Source: Alphaproteobacteria bacterium
GTDB lineage: Bacteria; Pseudomonadota; Alphaproteobacteria; CACIAM-22H2
Direction of reading: 5' to 3'
NCBI GenBank assembly: GCA_016793165.1
Contig: JAEULA010000118.1
Location: 1-64,000, forward strand
DNA: 64,000 nt
The notes under the pieces were generated by a model that had not been told where the DNA came from, made no database searches, and worked only from the letters and a program-made list of their open reading frames with translations. Below are positions 7,919 through 15,183 of the stretch, in pieces (within the stretch, counting starts at the first letter, position 1; each line of letters begins with the position of its first letter). A program made the position numbers and the translations under genes.

Positions 7919-9409
7919 ATGATCCGTATCGCCACCGCCGGCTTCCAGCACGAGTCCAATACCTTCTCGTCGGTGCCGGCGAGCCTCGACAAGTGGGAGC
8001 GCGCCGGGATCCAGGAGGGCGACGCGATCCGGCGGGAATACGCGACCTCGCAGGCGACGCTCGCCGGCTTCTTCCAGGCCTGCGCCGAGGCCAAGGACGT
8101 CGAGCTCGTGCCCCTCGTCTTCACCCGCTTGACGCCGATGGGCGCGATGACCGGCGAGGCGATCGAGCACATCATGGCGCGCTGCCTCGCCGCCATCCGC
8201 GACAACGGACCGTGGGACGCGGTGCTGCTGCCGCAGCACGGCGCGGCCGTCTCCGATCCCTATCCCGACGCCGACGGCGAGTACGTGCGGCGTGTGCGCG
8301 AACTCGTCGGCCCCAACGTCCCGATCGGGCTTGCGCTCGACATGCACGCGAACGTCTCGCCCCAGATGGTCGACAACGCCGACGTCACGACCGTCTACCA
8401 GACCAATCCGCATATCGACGCGCGCGAGCAGGGCCTGCACTGCGCGCGGCTGATCCTTCGCATGGTCCGCGGCGAGATCCGCCCGCGCAGCGCGCTGCGC
8501 ATGCCGCCGCTGCTGGTCAACATCCTGAACCAGGGCACGAGTGACGCGCCGATGCGCGACCTGCTGCGTATCGCCGACGAGCAGCGCCGTCGCCCCGGCG
8601 TGCTCTCGGTCAGCGTCGTCGAAGGATATCCCTACGCCGACGTCGCCGAGATGGGCATGAGCTTCATCTGCGTGACCGACAACGACCCGGCGCTGGCCGA
8701 CGACGTCGCCGCCAAGCTGGAGGAGGCCGCGTGGTCGATGCGCGAGGCACTCAACACCGGCGGCATGAAGATCGAGGCGGCCCTCGACCGCGCGCGCCAG
8801 GTGAATGCGCGGCCCGTGGCGATCTTCGACGTCGGCGACAATGTCGGCGGCGGCAGCCCCGCGGACTCGACCTTGATCCTCCACGCCGCGCGCAGAATGG
8901 GCGTGAGCGACATGCTGCAGGCGCTGTGCGATCCCGAGGCCGTGCGCGAATGCCGGCGCGTCGGGGTCGGTGGTCGATTCAACATGGCGGTCGGCGGCAA
9001 GACCGACGACCGCCACGGCAAACCCTTCCCCGTGAAGGGCGTCGTCACGGCGCTGTCGGACGGCAAGTACGAAGAGACCGGCCCCACCCACGGCGGCTTC
9101 CGCTTCTTCGACGACGGCCCCAGCGCCGCCATCAAGACGGACGACGGCTACACGCTCGTCCTGATCACCCGCCCCGGCGGCACCGCGAGCCTGCAGCAGT
9201 TCCGCACGCTCGGGATCGAGCCGACCGAGCTCAAGATCATCGTCGCCAAGGGCGTCCACTCGCCCAGGCCCGCGATGGAGCCGATCGCGAAGGAGCTCAT
9301 CTGGTGTGCCACGCCAGGCGTCACCACCGCCGACCTCACCACCTTCAGCTACAAGCACCGCCGCGTGCCGATCTTCCCATTGGAGCGCAACACCGCCCTG
9401 TCCCGATGA
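7919..9409 (+). CDS. M81 family (MlrC-like) metallopeptidase
   Basis: Predicted zinc peptidase, 496 residues, resembling MlrC (microcystinase C), which cleaves linearised microcystin; most family members have unknown substrates. The sequence opens with MIRIATAGFQHESNTFSS, the family hallmark. DMHAN (Asp141, His143) and TNPHIDAREQG (His165) follow in the DUF1485 domain. The MlrC C-terminal domain has DVGDNVGGGSPADST and the GRFNMAVGGK region. GGGGGA lies ahead of the ATG at 7919; the longer frame from 7847 lacks a ribosome site. It is divergent from a peptide-type ABC operon across 163 bp, a context that fits degradation of imported peptides. No export signal is visible. Confidence 0.93.
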   Translation: MIRIATAGFQHESNTFSSVPASLDKWERAGIQEGDAIRREYATSQATLAGFFQACAEAKDVELVPLVFTRLTPMGAMTGEAIEHIMARCLAAIRDNGPWDAVLLPQHGAAVSDPYPDADGEYVRRVRELVGPNVPIGLALDMHANVSPQMVDNADVTTVYQTNPHIDAREQGLHCARLILRMVRGEIRPRSALRMPPLLVNILNQGTSDAPMRDLLRIADEQRRRPGVLSVSVVEGYPYADVAEMGMSFICVTDNDPALADDVAAKLEEAAWSMREALNTGGMKIEAALDRARQVNARPVAIFDVGDNVGGGSPADSTLILHAARRMGVSDMLQALCDPEAVRECRRVGVGGRFNMAVGGKTDDRHGKPFPVKGVVTALSDGKYEETGPTHGGFRFFDDGPSAAIKTDDGYTLVLITRPGGTASLQQFRTLGIEPTELKIIVAKGVHSPRPAMEPIAKELIWCATPGVTTADLTTFSYKHRRVPIFPLERNTALSR

Positions 9410-9444
9410 GCACGTCTCCCTTCCGGTTCGGCGCCGTCGAGGAG

Positions 9445-9516
9445 ATTCCTCCCCAGGTTTGATTGCGCTGAACCGACCGATGTCGGCAGATGGAACCGGA
9501 CCTGGGGAGGTCTTTG
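9445..9516 (+). repeat. Intergenic palindromic element, copy 1 (divergent)
   Basis: A 72-bp imperfect palindrome with arms CCTCCCCAGGT (from 9449) and ACCTGGGGAGG (ending 9510), followed by TCTTTGC. The same ends (CCTCCCCAG and CTGGGGAGGTCTTGC) recur at 12304, 12946 and 13934. This copy has a different centre from the others. It lies between the M81 peptidase stop (9409) and the GDSL esterase start (9667). Confidence 0.75.
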
Positions 9517-9666
9517 CGATTCCGCGCTAGCGGCATGAAAGGGTTGGGTGGATCCGACTCCCGATCCGGTGCCCCGATTGTCGTCATGTTGCCGTTCCAC
9601 GGAAGGTTGCTAACATTCCCGGAAACATGCGGTGCCACCGTCACCGATAGCGGGAGGAACGACACC

Positions 9667-11004
9667 ATGATCGCATTGCGTGCAACCGCCATCGCCGCGC
9701 TGCTGCTGGCCGGAAGTTCCGGTCTCACCGGGGCAAGAGCCCAGACATGGATCTCGACATGGGCGGCACCTGCCGCGGCGCGGACCGACCAGCCGGCCGG
9801 CTCGCTGTCGGCCGCGGCACGGGCATTCCCCTGGACGACCGAAATTCCCGCCGCCGTGCGCGACGTCGCGCCGAACGTCGAGTTGCCGGTCGGCGGCGCC
9901 TCGCCGCTTCACATCAAGGACCAGACGCTGCGCCAGGTCGCGCATGTCTCCATCGGCGGGCCGCGCGTTCGCATCGTGCTGGCCAACAGCCTCGGCACAC
10001 TGCCGCTGGCGGTCGGCGCCGCCGGCGTCGCGCTGCGCGACAAGGGACCAGCGATCCAGCCGGCTTCCAAACGTGTCCTCACCTTCGGCGGCATCGCCGC
10101 GCCGACGATTCCGCCCGGAGCCATCCTGATCAGCGACCCGGTCGATCTCGCGGTGCCGGACGGCGGCGACCTCGTCGTCGATCTCTACCTGCCGGGCGAC
10201 ACCGCGAACTGGAAATCGCCGCTGACCGTTCATCCCGCGTCGTGGCAGGTCAACTACGTGTCCACTCCGGGCAATCATGTCGGCGCGAGCGCCCTTCCCG
10301 TCGCCGCCACCACCGCCTACCGGCGCGGCGATGGGCTGGCGTCGGCGTCCTCCTTCTTCCTCGGCCGCATCGAGGTCGAGGCGAGCGCTCCTGTCCTGGT
10401 GGCGTTCGGCGATTCGATCACCGACGGCACGCAGTCCGGAACCGATGCCAATCGCCGCTGGCCGGACCTTCTCGGCGCGCGCCTGGCAGGTGCCGGCACG
10501 CGCCTCGCCATCGTGAATGGCGGTATCGGCGGCGGCCGCGTGCTGCAGGACGGCGTCGGCCCGAACGCCCTGGCGCGCTTCGACCGCGACGTGCTGGCCC
10601 AGCCGGGCGTGCGCTACGTCACCGTGCTGGAGGGCATCAACGACATCGGCGTGGGCGGGGCCAACCCCTCGCCGTCGGTCGCCGAGCTGATCGCCGGCCA
10701 TCGCCAGATGATCGATCGCGCGCACGCGCGGGGATTGCGCATCTATGGCGCCACGCTGCTGCCCTTCGAGGGTGCGGCCTACTACACGCCCGAGGGCGAG
10801 GCCAAGCGCCAGGCGCTGAACGACTGGATCCGCAAGAGCGGCGCGTACGATGCCGTCATCGACTTCGACGCCGCTGTCCGCGACCCGGCACGCCCGTCGC
10901 GCTCGCGCCCCGAGTTCGACTCCGGCGACCACCTGCATCCCAGCCCCGCCGGCTACGAAGCGATGGCCAACAGCATCGACCTCGGCCTGTTCCGCCAACC
11001 CTAG
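9667..11004 (+). CDS. Exported SGNH/GDSL-type esterase or lipase
   Basis: Secreted hydrolase of the SGNH superfamily, 445 residues. The ATG at 9667 follows a GGGAGG site with 9-nt spacing and gives a clean signal peptide (MIALRATAIAALLLAGSSG, cleaved after ARAQ). The catalytic domain begins near residue 240: block I VAFGDSITDG (nucleophile Ser250), block II NGGIGGGRV, block III EGINDIG, block V GDHLHPS (Asp421, His424). The N-terminal 230 residues form a beta-rich extension seen in larger secreted GDSL enzymes that act on polysaccharide esters; substrate unknown. It stands alone. Confidence 0.9.
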   Translation: MIALRATAIAALLLAGSSGLTGARAQTWISTWAAPAAARTDQPAGSLSAAARAFPWTTEIPAAVRDVAPNVELPVGGASPLHIKDQTLRQVAHVSIGGPRVRIVLANSLGTLPLAVGAAGVALRDKGPAIQPASKRVLTFGGIAAPTIPPGAILISDPVDLAVPDGGDLVVDLYLPGDTANWKSPLTVHPASWQVNYVSTPGNHVGASALPVAATTAYRRGDGLASASSFFLGRIEVEASAPVLVAFGDSITDGTQSGTDANRRWPDLLGARLAGAGTRLAIVNGGIGGGRVLQDGVGPNALARFDRDVLAQPGVRYVTVLEGINDIGVGGANPSPSVAELIAGHRQMIDRAHARGLRIYGATLLPFEGAAYYTPEGEAKRQALNDWIRKSGAYDAVIDFDAAVRDPARPSRSRPEFDSGDHLHPSPAGYEAMANSIDLGLFRQP

Positions 11005-11231
11005 CTGCCGAGGGAAGAGCTGGAGAACCGAGGCCGGAGCGCAGATCAGAGCGGACTCGAAGTTGCAATCCGGGCGCCGCTCCGAGTGCGCTTGACCATC
11101 CTGCGCTGGCAAACCGCAATTGGCCCAAGCGGGGACGACCCGGATGACTTCCCGGTCGCCAACCTGATGGGGGTTTCGATTCCGCTGGCCCCAGGGTTGT
11201 GCAGCGATCCTCGACCGTCGGGATCATCGCG

Positions 11232-12233
11232 TCACGCCGGCCTCCCGGGAGCGGCCGCCTCGCCCGCGACGCGCAGGACCACGCTGCCGCGCTTGCGCCC
11301 GCCATCGACGCGCGCATGCGCGGCGCGGAACGCATCGAAATCGTGGATGGAGTCGACCAGCGGAACGAAGCTCCCCGCCTGCGCCAGCCCGCGCAGCGTC
11401 TCGATGTATGCGGGACGCTCGGCGGCAGGCCCGGCGATGACGCGCCGGCCGCTGCGCAGCCGGTTCCACGGCGCGCGCAGGATCTCGGGCAGCGTCGCGA
11501 GAACCAGCAGCAGCCGGCCGCCCGGGGCGAGCACGCCGGCACAGCGAGAGAACGGCGCGGTGCCGGCCGTGTCGACGATCACGTCGTAGAGATCGCCGCC
11601 GCGCACGAAATCCTCGCGCGCGCGATCGACGACGCGGGTCGCGCCGAGCGACTGCACCAGCGCCGCGCTGTCGCCGCTGCACACCGCCGTCACCCGTGCG
11701 CCCGCCAGCCGCGCCAGCTGCACCGCCGCGCTGCCGACCGTCCCGGTGGCGCCGTTGACGAGCACGCGCTCGCCCGCCTGCAACGAAGCACGCCGGAAGA
11801 AGTCGAGCATCGTGGCGCCGCCGAATGAGACCGCCGACGCCTGCTCGTAAGAGAGGCCGGGCGGCTTGTGCGCGATCGCGCCGCCGGCGGGGAAGCAGCG
11901 GTATTCGACGTGGCAGCCGAGCCGTCCGCCGGCGAAGGCGAACACGGCATCCCCTGGACGGAATCGTGTGACCCGCGCCCCGACTGCGGCGACGTCGCCC
12001 GCAAGCTCGGTACCGAGGATCCGGCGCCGCGGCCGCGCGAAGCCCAGCGCCACGCGTCCGAGCAGCCCGAAGCCGCGCGGCAGGCTCAGCGAGCGGATGC
12101 GCCAGTCGGCCGAGGAGACGGTGGTCGCCCGGACGCGGATGAGCACCTCGTCCGGCCCCGGCACCGGCTCCGGCAGGTCGCGGATCTCCAGCACGTCGGG
12201 TGATCCGTAGCGCGTGCAGACGATCGCTTTCAT
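11232..12233 (-). CDS. NAD(P)-dependent zinc-free alcohol dehydrogenase / quinone oxidoreductase family protein
   Basis: Medium-chain reductase, 333 residues from MKAIVCTRYGSPDVLEIRDL; GGAG lies about 9 nt before the ATG at 12233. The N-terminal GroES-like domain has the EVLIRVRATTVSSADWRIR segment and GTELAGDVAAVGARVTRFRPGD. The Rossmann part has VNGATGTVGSAAVQLARLAGARV and GDLYDVIVDTAG. Structural zinc cysteines and the catalytic Cys are absent, so it belongs to the quinone-oxidoreductase-like group. No linked genes hint at the substrate. Confidence 0.9.
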   Translation of the reverse strand: MKAIVCTRYGSPDVLEIRDLPEPVPGPDEVLIRVRATTVSSADWRIRSLSLPRGFGLLGRVALGFARPRRRILGTELAGDVAAVGARVTRFRPGDAVFAFAGGRLGCHVEYRCFPAGGAIAHKPPGLSYEQASAVSFGGATMLDFFRRASLQAGERVLVNGATGTVGSAAVQLARLAGARVTAVCSGDSAALVQSLGATRVVDRAREDFVRGGDLYDVIVDTAGTAPFSRCAGVLAPGGRLLLVLATLPEILRAPWNRLRSGRRVIAGPAAERPAYIETLRGLAQAGSFVPLVDSIHDFDAFRAAHARVDGGRKRGSVVLRVAGEAAAPGRPA

Positions 12234-12303
12234 CGGGCGAGCTCCGGAATTGGAAACGCGCGCGGTACGCGCCACATCGCCGCGTTATGGCACGGGAGCG
12301 CGG

Positions 12304-12390
12304 AAAACCTCCCTAGACTTGGTTTGCCGGACTTGCCTTGCCGGGGCCGTCGACTTCGAGCGATCGAAACCAAAGCTGGGCAGGTCTTGC
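12304..12390 (+). repeat. Intergenic palindromic element, copy 2
   Basis: An 87-bp element with 5' arm AAAACCTCCCTAGACTTGG and 3' arm GAAACCAAAGCTGGGCAGG followed by TCTTGC. It has the same orientation and ends as copies 3 and 4 but a longer centre. It precedes the 153-residue orphan gene and lies after the start of the divergent oxidoreductase gene. Confidence 0.8.
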
Positions 12391-12470
12391 GGAGCCCCGT
12401 TGACCGCCGACACGACCTGATTTCTGCTCTCGAGGGACTTGCTCGACCCTCAAGCATAGGGCGCACGCAT

Positions 12471-12932
12471 ATGCTTTACGATCTTGACGCCGTTGCGGCG
12501 GCGTGTGCACGCGTCGGCATCGAAATCCTGGATCGAAGCGCCCACGCCCTCAGACTCGGCCTCGGCCCCGGAGACGTTCTGGTGCTGGCCAACGACGCCG
12601 GCGGCTCGATCCGTTACTTCGAAGGCAATGCGCATCATCAGCACGACGACTTCGTGTTCGATCTCGTGGAGCCTGCCCCCGTGCTGAAGCTCGCGCCGGT
12701 GGCACTCGTCGAAGCACTCGCTTCGGGCGAGGTCCTGGTTGCCGAACTGCACGAGGCTCCTCATCCCCCGGAGAAGTTCCTCCTCTTCTACCGCTGCGAC
12801 ATGCACACGGAGATCGACCCCGGCCAGGAACTGCGCATTCGCCGGGCCGGGACGGTCGAACCGGCGCCGCGGAGCCTCAGGCAACGATGGCAGGACAAAT
12901 TGCGGCACAGGCCGGAGTTCGATCAGCCCTAG
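12471..12932 (+). CDS. Hypothetical protein, 153 residues
   Basis: No family recognised. The protein begins MLYDLDAVAAACARVGIEI and is predicted to be cytoplasmic: no signal peptide or membrane segment is visible. It has an acidic middle and a basic tail (RSLRQRWQDKLRHRPEFDQP). Codon use has high third-position GC like its neighbours, which supports a real gene. A clear ribosome site is not visible before the ATG at 12471. A longer frame reaches back to 12324 but would start inside palindromic element copy 2. The gene is bracketed by copies 2 and 3 of that element, in the same orientation. Confidence 0.55.
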   Translation: MLYDLDAVAAACARVGIEILDRSAHALRLGLGPGDVLVLANDAGGSIRYFEGNAHHQHDDFVFDLVEPAPVLKLAPVALVEALASGEVLVAELHEAPHPPEKFLLFYRCDMHTEIDPGQELRIRRAGTVEPAPRSLRQRWQDKLRHRPEFDQP

Positions 12933-12945
12933 GGGCAGCGTCCGG

Positions 12946-13019
12946 AAAACCTCCCCAGATTTGGTTTGCCGTGCCCGCCCACCTGAGCCCGATCGAAACC
13001 AACCCTGGGGAGGTCTTGC
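12946..13019 (+). repeat. Intergenic palindromic element, copy 3
   Basis: A 74-bp element with 5' arm AAAACCTCCCCAGATTTGG and 3' arm CGAAACCAACCCTGGGGAGG followed by TCTTGC. Terminal inverted repeats extend about 24 bp with few mismatches. The centre GCCCGCCCACCTGAGCCCG is shared with copy 4. It starts 13 bp after the stop of the 153-residue gene. Confidence 0.85.
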
Positions 13020-13086
13020 TCGATCGACTGCGTCGCGATTTCTTACATTGCGCGACAAGCGGCCAACTAAGTCCTTGATTTCCGGT

Positions 13087-13103
13087 CTGGCACGGATGCT
13101 GCA
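13087..13103 (+). promoter_or_regulatory. Predicted sigma-54 (RpoN) promoter for the PEP-CTERM gene
   Basis: CTGGCACGGATGCTGCA matches the -24/-12 consensus YTGGCACGrNNNTTGCW at all positions but one, with the invariant GG and GC correctly spaced. Transcription would begin about 13114-13116, giving a leader of about 70-85 nt before the PEP-CTERM gene. RpoN with the PrsK/PrsR system is known to control PEP-CTERM genes in other proteobacteria. No activator gene is in this window. Confidence 0.7.
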
Positions 13104-13184
13104 AATCATGCCTCGGCTTCATGGCCTCCACGATGGGCGTCCCCTTCGCTGCGATGGCCTCGCGGAAGCCATCTCGGAGCCGAC

Positions 13185-13790
13185 ATGAATGGAGCCGACA
13201 TGAGTCCTTCGTCCGTCTTCGCCCTCCGGCATCTTCGGGTGCTCGCGGCAGTCGCCGTCGGGGCCTGGAGCGCCGCCGCGCATGCCGCTCCGCTCGATCT
13301 CGATTTCGGGGAGCTCGGCCCGAGCTTCCATGATGTCGGCGCCATCGACGCCGGAGTCAATGTGATCCGCGCCGGCAACATCACGGCCTCCGGCCTGACC
13401 GTCGGCAGTTCCATCACCTATTCGATCCCAGTCGGCTTGCAGGTCGATCAAATGACGGTCGAATTCCTGTCGTACAGTAGGACCAGCGGTGCGTTGCTTT
13501 CCGTCAGACTGCTGGCGCCGAATGAAGGACATCCGATTCTTTTCGGCTTTCCGGCACTCAACACCGAGATCGACTTCCAGGACCTGGTGATCGCGGATCC
13601 CAGCGAGGTGACGACCACGTTCGAGGTGATCCCGCATCCCAGTGCGGGTGGCGGGGTGAATCACGCCTATGCCTTGCGGATCTATGCGTCGGAGATCGCC
13701 GCCGACGTCCCGGAGCCCCGTTCGGCGGCGATGCTGATGGCTGGCATGATCGGCCTGATCGCGGCGTGGCGGACGAAGCGGCACGCGTGA
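13185..13790 (+). CDS. PEP-CTERM domain-containing exported protein
   Basis: Secreted protein of 201 residues (196 from the second start). A signal peptide (VLAAVAVGAWSAAAHA) leads into a beta-rich body beginning APLDLDFGELGPSF. The C-terminus is a PEP-CTERM sorting signal: VPEPRSA, a hydrophobic helix (AMLMAGMIGLIAAW) and a basic end RTKRHA. Such signals are processed by an exosortase, normally with exopolysaccharide export; no exosortase gene is in the window. Two in-frame ATGs (13185 and 13200) each follow the same GGAGCCGAC, because a 15-bp segment with ribosome site and start is tandemly duplicated. A sigma-54 promoter lies about 80 bp upstream. Confidence 0.85.
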   Translation: MNGADMSPSSVFALRHLRVLAAVAVGAWSAAAHAAPLDLDFGELGPSFHDVGAIDAGVNVIRAGNITASGLTVGSSITYSIPVGLQVDQMTVEFLSYSRTSGALLSVRLLAPNEGHPILFGFPALNTEIDFQDLVIADPSEVTTTFEVIPHPSAGGGVNHAYALRIYASEIAADVPEPRSAAMLMAGMIGLIAAWRTKRHA

Positions 13791-13933
13791 TCGAGCGCGC
13801 GGGCGCAATCGAACCCGACGGATCGGATCCAAGCAACGATCAGTCGGCGATACCGGACGGGATCAACCGGGATTGCCTCGTCGGCGATCGGCTCGGTCGC
13901 GATCGCGTGGTCCCCGGGGATGTTGCGTGCATG

Positions 13934-14007
13934 AAAAGCCCCCAGATTTGGTTTGCCGGGCCCGCCCACCTGAGCCCGATCGAAACCAAACCTGGGGAGG
14001 TCTTGCT
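13934..14007 (+). repeat. Intergenic palindromic element, copy 4
   Basis: A 74-bp element almost identical to copy 3 (a handful of differences): AAAAGCCCCCAGATTTGG, the shared centre, then CGAAACCAAACCTGGGGAGG and TCTTGC. It lies between the PEP-CTERM gene (stop 13790) and the alpha/beta hydrolase (start 14090) in the same orientation as copies 2 and 3. Confidence 0.85.
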
Positions 14008-14089
14008 CCGTCCCCTACACTCGCCGCTTCCCAACGGGTCGTCAGTGGCGGTCGCAGGGATCGCCCTCCCGATGGTCGGAGGCTAGCCG

Positions 14090-15007
14090 ATGCTAAAATC
14101 CGTCATCGCCGCAGGAGTCATTGGATTCGCGGGCGCCGCGAGCGCGCAAATGCCCGCGTTTCCCGCGACATTCGCGACGCAGGAAATCGAAACGAACGGC
14201 ACCACGATCCATGTCCGCGTCGGCGGCGCCGGGCCGGCGGTCGTGCTGCTGCACGGCTACGGCGAGACCGGCGACATGTGGGCGCCGATGGCGGTCGATC
14301 TCGCGCGCGACCATCGGGTCATCGTTCCCGACCTCCGTGGACTCGGTCTCTCGGCCAAGCCGCCAGCGGGCTTCGACAAGATGAATCAGGCCGGTGATGT
14401 CGCCGGCGTGCTCGCGGCGCTGAAGATCGAACGCGCGGACCTGGTGACGCACGACATCGGCAACATGGTCGGCTTCGCCTTCGCCGCACGGTTCCCCGGG
14501 CAGGTGAGGCGTTTCGTCCTAATCGATGCGCCGGTGCCCGGTGTCGGGCCGTGGGAGGACATCCTCAAGAACCCGCTGCTCTGGCACTTCCGCTTCGGTG
14601 GACCGGACATGGAGCGGCTCGTTGCCGGTCGCGAGCGCATCTATCTCGATCGCTTCTGGAACGAGTTCTCGGCGAACCCGAACCGATTCAGCGAGACCGC
14701 GCGCGAGCACTATGCGCGCCTCTACGCACTGCCGGGCGCGATGCATTCGGGCTTCGCGCAGTTCGCCGCCTTCGACCAGGACGCCATCGACAACGCGCAG
14801 TTCCTGAAGGCCCAAGGCAAGCTCCCGATGCCCGTCCTGGCAATCGGCGGCGAGAAGTCGTTCGGCACGACGATGGCGACCGTGATGCGCAGCGGTGCGA
14901 GCGACGTCACCGAGGGCGTGATCGCCGACTCGGGCCACTGGATCATGGAGGAAAATCCGACAGCCACGATCGCGATGGTTCGCGCCTTCCTCGAGAAGGG
15001 GCGCTGA
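14090..15007 (+). CDS. Exported alpha/beta hydrolase, epoxide hydrolase/dehalogenase-like
   Basis: Alpha/beta-fold hydrolase, 305 residues. A GGAGG site precedes the ATG; the N-terminus MLKSVIAAGVIGFAGAASAQ is a signal peptide, so the enzyme should be periplasmic or secreted. The oxyanion motif LLHGYGE and the helix motif PDLRGLG(L)S are present. The nucleophile elbow is VTHDIGNMVG with Asp122 instead of Ser, as in soluble epoxide hydrolases and haloalkane/fluoroacetate dehalogenases; the catalytic His is His283 (SGHWIMEE). Closest recognisable type is the RsbQ/epoxide-hydrolase group; substrate unknown. No operon partners. Confidence 0.9.
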   Translation: MLKSVIAAGVIGFAGAASAQMPAFPATFATQEIETNGTTIHVRVGGAGPAVVLLHGYGETGDMWAPMAVDLARDHRVIVPDLRGLGLSAKPPAGFDKMNQAGDVAGVLAALKIERADLVTHDIGNMVGFAFAARFPGQVRRFVLIDAPVPGVGPWEDILKNPLLWHFRFGGPDMERLVAGRERIYLDRFWNEFSANPNRFSETAREHYARLYALPGAMHSGFAQFAAFDQDAIDNAQFLKAQGKLPMPVLAIGGEKSFGTTMATVMRSGASDVTEGVIADSGHWIMEENPTATIAMVRAFLEKGR

Positions 15008-15183
15008 TCCAGAACGGGAGGCAGCCCGAATTGCTGTCAGCGCGGCGCGCAATCAGGGCTTCGTTCCCGTTCAAGAATCCCAGATATTCCCTCCGGAGCA
15101 TCAATGTTCGCTGCGGCAGCGCGTTCTTGCTCTGACCGGATTCTTCCCGTTCTCCCCGCCGACTACGCCCGCACGCTTGCGCC

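Noticed and set aside
6749..9358. 869-residue minus-strand frame
   Set aside because: Runs through the real binding-protein gene in another frame and antisense to the M81 peptidase; low-complexity Arg/Ala/Gly composition.
12304..14007. Integron attC sites or gene-cassette array
   Set aside because: The palindromic elements lack GTTRRRY/RYYYAAC core sites, and no integrase gene is present.
12877..14034. Small minus-strand frames sharing the peptide KTSPGLVSIGLRWAG
   Set aside because: The shared peptide is the palindromic element translated in two places; no ribosome sites.
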